A DNA stretch of 55,221 nucleotides from CAYNSB01 sp964399625 (GTDB lineage Bacteria > Planctomycetota > Phycisphaerae > Phycisphaerales > UBA1924), in NCBI GenBank assembly GCA_964399625.1, contig CAYNSB010000024.1, positions 1 to 55,221 on the forward strand, written 5' to 3'. The notes beneath the pieces were generated by a model. It searched no databases and was not told the DNA's origin. It saw only the letters and a program-made list of their open reading frames with translations. A program made the translations under genes and the position numbers. Below are positions 1-6,360 of the stretch, piece by piece (the first letter of the stretch is position 1; each line of letters opens with the position of its first letter).

Positions 1-522
1 CTCGATCCACGAGCCGCGCTCGGGGATGATTCGGGTCGAGTGCAGCGGGCGGTCGGCCTCGCTGGAGACGATCGAGAAGTCCACGCCCGGCGAGCGGTGC
101 AGCTGGCTCACGATCACGCGCTCGGCCCCGTTCACGATGAACTCGCCGCCGCCCAGCATGATCGGGAACTCGCCCAGGAAGATCCCCTCCTCGGGCATCT
201 CGGGCTTGCCCTCGCGGTGAAGGCGCAGCGTCAGCTTGAACGGACGACCGAACGTCAGCCGCAACTCGCGGCACTCGTCGGGCGTGTACCGCGGCTCGTC
301 CAGCTCGTAGTGCAGGTACTCGAGCTTCATGGTCCCGTCGTAGCTCTCGATCGGGAACATCTCGCGCAGCAGCGCCTCAAGCCCCATGGACTTGTCACGC
401 TCCTCGGGACCCTTGCCGCGCTGGAGGAAGCGCTCATACGCCTCCGTCTGCGTCTGCGTCAGGTCAGGAACGGCGATCGCATCGCCACGCTTGGAGAAAT
501 TGCGCACGCTGGTCGTACCCAT
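1..522 (-). CDS. rpoB: RNA polymerase beta subunit, N-terminal part (runs off the window)
   Basis: The reverse strand encodes 174 codons from an ATG at 522 to the window edge with no stop. The translation begins MGTTSVRNFSKRG and contains the typical beta-subunit start region (RFLQRG near residue 31, then YDELDEPRYTPDEC-like sequence near residues 72-86) and the protrusion signature GEFPIMLGGGEFIVNG followed by VSQLHRSPGV (about residues 117-146). The beta subunit forms half of the catalytic cleft of RNA polymerase. A GAGG lies about 10 bases upstream of the ATG. The gene lies 298 bp downstream of rplL in the same direction, the usual rplJL-rpoB order, separated by a strong hairpin. Only the N-terminal portion is present, so drug-resistance and catalytic regions cannot be judged. 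Confidence 0.97.
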   Translation of the reverse strand, partial: MGTTSVRNFSKRGDAIAVPDLTQTQTEAYERFLQRGKGPEERDKSMGLEALLREMFPIESYDGTMKLEYLHYELDEPRYTPDECRELRLTFGRPFKLTLRLHREGKPEMPEEGIFLGEFPIMLGGGEFIVNGAERVIVSQLHRSPGVDFSIVSSEADRPLHSTRIIPERGSWIE

Positions 523-820
523 CGAGGTCCTCGCGATGGTGGGACATCCGCGTTCAACAACAGTCAAACGCTGGTCTCAGATGACATCAGCCCAAGAGGA
601 ATCAGCAGCCCTTCACGTCCACGCCCGTCGGCGGAACCCTCCGCCGAACCGAACAGTGTATCCAACGTGGCCTGCCGATTGCAAGCCGCCCACGCCGTAT
701 CCTTTATCCAAACTTGAAAGTTCGTCCCCTGACAAACTCCTTCTGTCGCCCGCGCAAACAAAGACCCCCGACCAAACGGTCGGGGGTCTGTCATTGCTCC
801 GGACTCGAAGCAGAATGGTC
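523..820. other. rplL-rpoB spacer, no gene
   Basis: This 298-bp spacer holds the terminator-like hairpin at 762-789 and otherwise nothing I can identify. The short leftward open frame at 564-794 has a composition unlike a protein and no family resemblance. A second rpoB promoter downstream of the hairpin is possible, but no convincing -35/-10 pair stands out. Confidence 0.5.
762..789 (-). terminator. Rho-independent terminator or attenuator between rplL and rpoB
   Basis: A perfect 12-bp stem (762-773 pairing with 778-789, arms AGACCCCCGACC on both strands) encloses a four-base loop. Read leftward, the direction of rplL and rpoB, the stem is followed by TTGTTTG, a short T-rich tract. It lies 32 bp past the rplL stop. 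In other bacteria the rplL-rpoB junction carries a partial terminator that lowers rpoBC transcription relative to the L7/L12 gene. The position and structure fit that role, although the U tract is weak. Confidence 0.75.
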
Positions 821-1204
821 TTACTTCAGCTCGACCGTACCACCCGCCTCCTCGATCTGCTTCTTGAGCTTCTCCGCCTCGGCCTTCTCGACGCCCTGCT
901 TGACCGGCTTGCCCGGCGCGTCCACGAACGCCTTCGCCTCGGCAAGGCCCAGGCCCGTGATCTCGCGAACGACCTTGATCACGCCGATCTTCTTCGCCGC
1001 ATCGACAGCCTTGAGCACCACGTCGAAGCTCGTCTGAGCCTCGGCCGCCGGCGCCCCGCCACCGCCGCCGCCCGCCGCCACAACCACGCCGCCGCCGGCC
1101 GCGGCCTCGATGCCGTAGGTGTCCTTCAGGTACTTGCCGAGCTCGACCGCGTCCTTCAGGGTCAGGCCCGCCAGCTTGTCGCCCAGCTCTTGAATCGTCG
1201 ACAT
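821..1204 (-). CDS. rplL: Ribosomal protein L7/L12
   Basis: A 127-residue protein starting MSTIQELGDKLAGL. It has the three-part L12 plan: an N-terminal dimerisation helix (residues 1-30), a Gly/Ala-rich hinge (about 36-60, with a run of six glycines), and the C-terminal factor-binding domain starting TSFDVVLKAVD and containing KKIGVIKVVREITGLGL. L12 recruits elongation factors to the ribosome stalk on L10. The chosen start is the conserved MSTI. An in-frame ATG four codons upstream overlaps the GAGG ribosome-binding site and is less likely. The gene follows rplJ after 141 bp and precedes rpoB. Confidence 0.97.
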   Translation of the reverse strand: MSTIQELGDKLAGLTLKDAVELGKYLKDTYGIEAAAGGGVVVAAGGGGGGAPAAEAQTSFDVVLKAVDAAKKIGVIKVVREITGLGLAEAKAFVDAPGKPVKQGVEKAEAEKLKKQIEEAGGTVELK

Positions 1205-1275
1205 GGAAAACCTCATCTTCTTCTACACGCCCGGATCGGGCACCACACCCGACGCCAGACTACTTCTCACTCCAG

Positions 1276-1298
1276 AGGGGCCGAACACTTCGGCTCTT
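1276..1298 (-). other. Hairpin in the rplJ-rplL spacer
   Basis: Arms GGGCCGAA and TTCGGCTC (with G-U pairs) around a three-base loop form a roughly 10-bp imperfect stem in the leftward transcript between rplJ and rplL. No U tract follows, so it looks like an mRNA processing or stabilising structure and not a terminator. This is inference from pairing only. Confidence 0.35.
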
Positions 1299-1345
1299 TA
1301 ACCCGGGCCAGCGCCCAAGGGCCAGTGGAATGTCGGAGTCAAACT

Positions 1346-1894
1346 TCAACCAGCCTTCTTCGCGATCGCCTCGCCCTTCTCCAGCTTCAGCTCGATCGCC
1401 TTCACGAGCCCGGCGACGTTGCTGCCCGGGCCCTTGATCTGCGCGACGAGCTTCTTCGCGGGCGACACCACCAGCGTGATCACCTGCGCGATCGCCTCGT
1501 CCTTCGTCGGGAACTTCGACAGCTCCGTCACGCCCGCCTTGCCCTCGAAGAGCGTGCCATCGAGGATCGCGCCCTTGAGCTCGACCTCGGGCATGTCCTT
1601 CACGAGCTTCACGAGCTCGCGCGCCACCTCGACGACGGACTCGCCGCCGTACGCGAACGCCGACGGGCCCGAGAGCATCTTCGCCAGAGGCTCGAGCGGC
1701 CCGCCCTTGATCGCGTTCTTGGCCAGCGCGTTGCGCATGACCGAGATCTTGATCTTCTTCTTGCCAAGGTCCTTGCGAAGCTTGGTCCCCGGGATGCCCT
1801 TGAGGCCACGCACGGAGATCACCAGCGCCTCGGAGTGCCCCGCCAAGCGCGACTGGTAGTCGCTGATCATCATGCCCTTGATCGTCTTGCTCAT
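1346..1894 (-). CDS. rplJ: Ribosomal protein L10
   Basis: A 182-residue protein starting MSKTIKGMMISDYQ, with the L10 N-terminal domain (GLKGIPGTKLRKDL, about residues 33-46; ISVMRNALAKNAI near 53-65) and a C-terminal helix that carries L12 dimers. L10 anchors the stalk to 23S rRNA. The start at 1894 is preceded by GGAG eight bases upstream. The rplA stop lies 16 bp upstream, so rplA and rplJ are co-transcribed. In many bacteria L10-L12 represses its own mRNA through the rplJ leader. Here the leader would be inside or just after rplA, and I cannot identify the binding fold. Confidence 0.97.
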   Translation of the reverse strand: MSKTIKGMMISDYQSRLAGHSEALVISVRGLKGIPGTKLRKDLGKKKIKISVMRNALAKNAIKGGPLEPLAKMLSGPSAFAYGGESVVEVARELVKLVKDMPEVELKGAILDGTLFEGKAGVTELSKFPTKDEAIAQVITLVVSPAKKLVAQIKGPGSNVAGLVKAIELKLEKGEAIAKKAG

Positions 1895-1910
1895 TGGGAG
1901 TGCTCCGAGA

Positions 1911-2618
1911 TTACTTCTCAACCTCTTCCGTCACGTACTTCACCGGAACGCCGGGCGTCATCGCCCCAGCCACCACCACGCGCTTCACGTACTGACCCTT
2001 GGACGTCTGCGGCTTGACCTTCTCGATCGCCTTGATGAAGAACTCCAGGTTCTCCAGAAGGTCCTTCTCAGAGAAGCTCAGCTTCCCGATCACGCCATGA
2101 ACGTTCCCGCCCGTGTCCGCCCGGTACTCGACCTTGCCCGCCGAGTACTCCTTCACCGCGTCCACCACGTTGGGCGTCACCGTCCCCGCCTTGGGCGAGG
2201 GCATGAGCCCCTTGGGCCCGAGCACCTTGCCGAGCTTGGCCATGATCCGCATCATGTCGGGCGACGCGATCGCCACGTCGAAATCGAGGAAGCCCTTCTC
2301 GACCTCCGCGACCAGCTCCTCGCCGCCCGCCTTGATCGCGCCCGCGGCCAGCGCCTTGGGCGCCACGTCGCTCTGGCAGAACGCGATCACGCGCTTCGTC
2401 TTGCCGATGCCCTTGGGCAGGCTGATCGACCCGCGCAGCGCCTGATCGGCCTGCTTCGTGTCGATCCCCAGGTGCATCACGATGTTCACCGTCTGATCGA
2501 ACTTCACGCCCTTGAACTTCTTGAGCGTGGAGATCGCCGCCGCAGCCTCGACCGGCTCCGTGGGGATCAGCTCGAGGTTCGCGCGATGACGCTTGCTACC
2601 GAGGTCGTTCTTGCTCAT
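1911..2618 (-). CDS. rplA: Ribosomal protein L1
   Basis: A 235-residue protein, the usual L1 length, with the hallmark GKVLGPKGLMPSPKAGTV (about residues 131-148) and the TGGNVHGVIGKLSF segment that contacts 23S rRNA helix H76-78. L1 forms the mobile stalk near the E site and often autoregulates the L11-L1 mRNA. The start ATG lies five bases beyond the rplK stop, a tight junction suggesting translational coupling with rplK. Confidence 0.97.
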   Translation of the reverse strand: MSKNDLGSKRHRANLELIPTEPVEAAAAISTLKKFKGVKFDQTVNIVMHLGIDTKQADQALRGSISLPKGIGKTKRVIAFCQSDVAPKALAAGAIKAGGEELVAEVEKGFLDFDVAIASPDMMRIMAKLGKVLGPKGLMPSPKAGTVTPNVVDAVKEYSAGKVEYRADTGGNVHGVIGKLSFSEKDLLENLEFFIKAIEKVKPQTSKGQYVKRVVVAGAMTPGVPVKYVTEEVEK

Positions 2619-2622
2619 GGGT

Positions 2623-3051
2623 TCAGCCCTCCACCGTCACGCCCATCGAGCGGCACTGCCCCTCGACGATCCGCATCGCCGCCTCGATCGAACCCGCGTT
2701 GAGGTCCGCCATCTTCTCCTTGGCGATCGCCTCAACGTCGGCCCGCTTGATCTTGCCCACCTTCTCCTTGTTGGGCACGCCCGAGCCCTTCTCGATCTTC
2801 GCCTTCTCGCGGATCAGCACCGACGCGGGAGAGCTCTTGATCTCGAACTCGAACGACTTGTCCGAGTACACCTTCACCACGCAACCCACGACCTTGCCCT
2901 TGAGCGCGGTCGTCGCGGCGTTGAACTTCTGGATGAACTGACCAGGGTTCACACCCTTGGCGCCCAGCACCGGGCCCAGCGGCGGCGCAGGAGTAGCCGA
3001 CCCCCCGGGGGCCATGATCTTAAAAGTGTCGACGAGTTCTTTCTTGGCCAT
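2623..3051 (-). CDS. rplK: Ribosomal protein L11
   Basis: A 142-residue protein starting MAKKELVDTFK, with the conserved proline-rich N-terminal segment APPLGPVLGAKGVNPG (about residues 20-35) and a C-terminal rRNA-binding domain ending RSMGVTVEG. L11 forms the GTPase-associated centre and is needed for RelA sensing. The ATG at 3051 is preceded by GGGAGG nine bases upstream. A longer open frame upstream is non-coding leader. The gene heads the leftward operon. nusG, which often precedes rplK, is not upstream here; a rightward unrelated gene starts at 3343 instead. Confidence 0.97.
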   Translation of the reverse strand: MAKKELVDTFKIMAPGGSATPAPPLGPVLGAKGVNPGQFIQKFNAATTALKGKVVGCVVKVYSDKSFEFEIKSSPASVLIREKAKIEKGSGVPNKEKVGKIKRADVEAIAKEKMADLNAGSIEAAMRIVEGQCRSMGVTVEG

Positions 3052-3342
3052 CGTTTTCCACCTCCCACCAGCCCGGAACCAGAGGCTCCGAAGCCCGCCC
3101 CGGCCAAGGGACGAGCGGCGTGGTGGTGCATGCGGCCTGAATTGTCTCCCGCCCGAACGTCGGGAAGGGCCACAAGTATTGGCCCCATCCCCCTCAAGGG
3201 CAAGCACCGCAAAGACCGGGTTCCACACCCAAGACTGCCCCAGGCCGCGACCGGTGAGATAGCCCTTTGCATTGACCCGAACCCCCCAGTTTGCTCGTGA
3301 TAGGCTCACGAGGCTGAAGACCGACCTCTTCGGAGGCGATCG
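3052..3342. other. Divergent intergenic region between rplK and the 3343 gene
   Basis: The 291-bp region separates two divergently transcribed genes. It contains the candidate leftward promoter (3175-3203) and leader of the rplK operon. No RNA gene, and in particular no tRNA-Trp or nusG/secE as found upstream of rplK in other phyla, is present. Confidence 0.5.
3175..3203 (-). promoter_or_regulatory. Candidate promoter of the rplK operon
   Basis: On the reverse strand TTGCCC (3203-3198) and AATACT (3180-3175) are separated by exactly 17 bp, each matching 4 of 6 sigma-70 consensus bases. Transcription would start near 3168, giving an rplK leader of about 117 nt that includes a small CCCGA/TCGGG hairpin at 3152-3164. 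The leader is long enough for L1 feedback, but I cannot confirm an L1 site. Confidence 0.4.
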
Positions 3343-4281
3343 ATGACTCAACGCCTGCTGACGTCGCTGGCCCTCCTTGTCCTGCATGCGTTCGCCCGCG
3401 CCGAGCCGCCAGCAACGCCCGGGGTGGCGGCGAATCGAGAGATCACGGTCAACGTCCATGTCGTCACGGACAAGGGCACGCCACTTGGGGGTATACCGCT
3501 CACGCTTCACACCGATGAAGGAACGAGCGGCACGTTTACCACGCCCAACGGCTCGGCGACTCTGCGCGGCTCGGTTGACGTGCGTTACGACGATTTTGCG
3601 ACTGTCACGGTCACACTCAGCGACATGCTGGAAACGTCAACGGGTGACTCAAGCATCACGTCGATCTGGAATCGCGAGTTGTTCACCAAGTACCTCGATG
3701 TCGTAAGTCGGTGGTCCTTCGCGAATGAGTACTTGGTTCGAGTCACTCCGGAGGCTGGCGAGTATCAGCTTCAGATCGCGGCCAGGCCCACGCTCTGCAT
3801 TTCGGCACGGATAACTGATGTCGCCTCGCACCATGCGGCACCGCGTTCTACCAACGTGCTCTTGCAGGCCACGCGATGGTGGAGCTATCGGAAGGACGTG
3901 CCAGGCGATGTTTCCGTTGAACATGCGCCAGCCGGGACCGACTTCTTAATGTTCATTGGCGTCGATGACGGCCGCATCATTCAGCGCCGAGTCGGTCCAT
4001 TCGATCGGGATGCGGATCTTGGCGAGATCGAGTTACCCGCCTTGCAGCGCGATGCAAAGCTGCTGCTGGACTTTCAGAACACGGGGGCTCCAGTCGCCTC
4101 ACGCACGCCCAGAATTGCGGGTGCGTTTCTTGTCTCGCTCGACGGGACCAGAATGTACTCGTTCGCCCTGACGAGCGGAGGACTGACATCGCACGAGGAG
4201 GATGGCACCATTTCCGTCGCCCCGGCAAGTACTACATCGCGCCAGTGCTGTTCATGGCCAAAGCCGAAGACATCGCGTTGA
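3343..4281 (+). CDS. Secreted protein with carboxypeptidase-regulatory-like domain, frameshifted near its end
   Basis: The frame starts MTQRLLTSLALLVLHAFARA, a signal peptide probably cut after ARA, and continues with a beta-rich region (TVNVHVVTDKGTPLGG) typical of carboxypeptidase-regulatory-like (transthyretin-fold) domains on exported proteins. The last about 30 residues change character (SRQCCSWPKPKTSR) and the frame stops at 4281. Another frame of the same strand, open from before 4182 to 4415, continues sensibly with RRPGKYYIAPVLF, the PGKYY motif expected of this domain. A one-base deletion (or sequencing error) between about 4170 and 4206 therefore seems to have truncated a protein of roughly 357 residues. 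The sequence is less GC-rich than its neighbours. Function unknown. Confidence 0.7.
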   Translation: MTQRLLTSLALLVLHAFARAEPPATPGVAANREITVNVHVVTDKGTPLGGIPLTLHTDEGTSGTFTTPNGSATLRGSVDVRYDDFATVTVTLSDMLETSTGDSSITSIWNRELFTKYLDVVSRWSFANEYLVRVTPEAGEYQLQIAARPTLCISARITDVASHHAAPRSTNVLLQATRWWSYRKDVPGDVSVEHAPAGTDFLMFIGVDDGRIIQRRVGPFDRDADLGEIELPALQRDAKLLLDFQNTGAPVASRTPRIAGAFLVSLDGTRMYSFALTSGGLTSHEEDGTISVAPASTTSRQCCSWPKPKTSR

Positions 4282-4415
4282 TCGAACGTGCTCTCTCCGG
4301 CAAGCCCGTGAACAACCTTCAGATCATTGAAGCCGTAGCCGGCCAGACCACGCGCTACACGATCGATACGAACGAGGGACACCGAGCCTTCAGGGCACTT
4401 CTTCGCCAGAAATGA
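4182..4415 (+). pseudogene. Out-of-frame 3' end of the 3343 gene
   Basis: Reading from 4182 gives TDIARGGWHHFRRPGKYYIA and then EDIALIERALSGKPV...FRALLRQK, ending at TGA 4413-4415. This reads like the natural C-terminus of the upstream gene displaced by one frame. It has no start codon or ribosome-binding site of its own. Confidence 0.6.
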
Positions 4416-4510
4416 CGTACGCGCTCGCGGACAGCCCGCGCACGGAAGCGCGATCCCCGCGCCCAACGGGCCACATCAACCAAAGCCCTGGCAAGCGCCG
4501 ATCAACCAAG

Positions 4511-4597
4511 CGGAGAGGGGGAGATTCGAACTCCCGATACGGTTACCCGTATACAGCATTTCCAGTGCTGCTCCTTCAGCCGCTCGGACACCTCTCC
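4511..4597 (-). tRNA. tRNA-Ser(GGA)
   Basis: The reverse strand folds as a class II tRNA of 87 nt. The acceptor stem GGAGAGG/CCTCTCC (4597-4591 with 4518-4512) has discriminator G at 4511. The anticodon stem CAGCA/TGCTG carries the loop CTGGAAA, giving anticodon GGA at 4563-4561. There is a long variable arm with a TACGG/CCGTA stem and a T loop TTCGAAT. It decodes UCC and UCU. The CCA end is not encoded, since CTT follows. Confidence 0.95.
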
Positions 4598-4723
4598 GGA
4601 AATGCGAGCCGACTTTAGGACGCCCGACCGCCCGTGTCCCCCACGCCCGCCGCGCCCGTGGTAACGTGCCCCGCGCCGGAGAAGCGCCCCTCCATCGCGC
4701 TCCCCGGCCGCACGTCCCCACCG

Positions 4724-5530
4724 ATGAACGACCCCACGCCATCTCCAGCCAAACTCCCCGCGATCACGCTCGCCTTCTGGATCATGAAGATCGCGGCCAC
4801 CACCCTCGGCGAAACCCTGGGCGACTTCCTCTCCAAGGGCAGCGACGCCGGCGGCATCAACCTCGGCTACCTCTACGCCTCCCTCATCGTGCTCACGATC
4901 TTCATCGCCACGCTCGTCCCCCAACTCCTCTCGCGTCGGCACATCCCCTTCCTCTACTGGGGCGTCATCCTCTCCACAAGCACCGCCGGCACCACGATCT
5001 CGGATTTCATGGATCGCACGCTCAAGCTCGGCTACGCCACGGGCACCGCGATCCTCATCACGCTCCTCCTCGCCGTGCTCGCCACTTGGCGGGTCGTTGA
5101 GGGCTCCATCGCCGTCAACACCGTTCGCACCCGTCGCGCCGAGGCCTTCTACTGGGCCGCCATCCTCTGCTCGAACACTTTGGGCACCGCCCTGGGCGAC
5201 TACCTGGCGGACGACTCGGGCCTGGGATTCCTCGGCGGCGCCATCCTCATCGCCTCGGCCATCGCGATCGTCGCGATCACCCATCTCGTCTCACGACGAC
5301 TCCAAGTCCGCAGCGTCACCCTCGCCGTCACCCTCTTCTGGATCGCCTTCATCCTCACGCGCCCCTTCGGCGCAACCTTCGGCGATGTGCTCGCCCGCGG
5401 ACACGCCGAGGGCGGGCTGGGCGTCGGACCCGCGGGCGCCTCGGCCGTGCTCGCGGCGATCCTCATCGCGACCATCCTCATCACCTCACGCCGCGCCACG
5501 CCTCGCACGCCACCACCTCAAACCACTTGA
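4724..5530 (+). CDS. COG4705-type membrane protein with four internal repeats
   Basis: A 268-residue integral membrane protein starting MNDPTPSPAKLPAITLAFW. I recognise it as an uncharacterised COG4705-like family. It contains four related units, each a helix ending in a T-x-G/S-x3-x-D motif followed by a second helix: KIAATTLGETLGDFL, TAGTTISDFMDR, SNTLGTALGDYLAD and TRPFGATFGDVLARG. The glycine-aspartate motif repeating in membrane segments suggests an ancestral helix pair duplicated twice and a possible ion or substrate path, but no function is established to my knowledge. The start at 4724 is preferred over an upstream ATG whose extension is low-complexity. Its 3' end overlaps the convergent PAP2 gene by 13 bp. 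Confidence 0.85.
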   Translation: MNDPTPSPAKLPAITLAFWIMKIAATTLGETLGDFLSKGSDAGGINLGYLYASLIVLTIFIATLVPQLLSRRHIPFLYWGVILSTSTAGTTISDFMDRTLKLGYATGTAILITLLLAVLATWRVVEGSIAVNTVRTRRAEAFYWAAILCSNTLGTALGDYLADDSGLGFLGGAILIASAIAIVAITHLVSRRLQVRSVTLAVTLFWIAFILTRPFGATFGDVLARGHAEGGLGVGPAGASAVLAAILIATILITSRRATPRTPPPQTT

Positions 5531-6342
5531 CGGCTCCGCCCACGCCCGAACCGTCCCGCCAGCGCCCGCGCCCAACCCCCATCCACCGCGAGTCGCACCG
5601 ACGCGAAACCGATCGCCGCGCCCACCGCCACATCGCTCGGGTAGTGCCCGTCGAACAGCACCCGGCACACCCCCACGACCCCCGCCAGCGCGAACAGCAC
5701 CATCGCGATCCGCGGATACACACGCGCCAGCAGCGCGCTCATCACCACCGCGTACGCCGTGTGGCTCGACGGCATCGACCACAGGTCCGAGCTGATCGGC
5801 GCCCACAACTCCCACGCGTGATGCACGCCGCGGGGGCGCCCCGATCCATCCAGACCCAACGGCCACGAGCCGAACGGCCCCGGGAAACTCAACGGCGAAT
5901 CAAACTTCGGCCGCGGCCTGCCCACCAGTACCTTCATCGGAAACACGATCGCCGCCGCAATCCCCCACGACACCAGCCATTCCCACAGCCGCCCGCGATT
6001 CTTCGGGTCCGCCAGCGCCACAATCAGCGCCACGATCAGGCTCACGCTGAACTGTCCGTACTGCTGCAGCGCCAGCAGCTCCCGGCGCACATCCCCGCCC
6101 ATCCGCCGAGACAACCCCTCGCACGCCTTGCTCAGCACGCCATCGAACGGCAGCAGCAGCGCGAACGCCACCACGCCCCACACGAGCGGCACCGCCCACG
6201 CCCGCCGTCCCGCAGCGCCCGCCCACGCGCGCACCGGCCCGGTCGTCCATCGTCCCACGCCCCACGCCACGTGCGCCGCGCGAACCGGCGCGGGCAGCCC
6301 CCGGTTATAGTCGCGGGCGATGCGGACTGGTGACTCGCTCAT
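5518..6342 (-). CDS. PAP2-family membrane phosphatase
   Basis: A 274-residue membrane protein with the three PAP2 phosphatase motifs: K-x6-RP as KVLVGRPRP (about residues 137-145), PSSH (191-194) and R-x5-H-x3-D as RVLFDGHYPSD (H233, D237). Such enzymes dephosphorylate lipid phosphates such as undecaprenyl pyrophosphate or phosphatidic acid at the outer face of the membrane. About six helices are visible. The start MSESPVRIARDY at 6342 matches the onset of sensible sequence. An ATG at 6399 would overlap the divergent gene. The substrate cannot be told from sequence. Confidence 0.9.
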   Translation of the reverse strand: MSESPVRIARDYNRGLPAPVRAAHVAWGVGRWTTGPVRAWAGAAGRRAWAVPLVWGVVAFALLLPFDGVLSKACEGLSRRMGGDVRRELLALQQYGQFSVSLIVALIVALADPKNRGRLWEWLVSWGIAAAIVFPMKVLVGRPRPKFDSPLSFPGPFGSWPLGLDGSGRPRGVHHAWELWAPISSDLWSMPSSHTAYAVVMSALLARVYPRIAMVLFALAGVVGVCRVLFDGHYPSDVAVGAAIGFASVRLAVDGGWARALAGRFGRGRSRQVV

Positions 6343-6360
6343 CGCCGAAAGGGTTGCACC

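Noticed and set aside
564..794. Small leftward gene between rplL and rpoB
   Set aside because: It runs through the terminator hairpin, has no family resemblance and has low-complexity composition.
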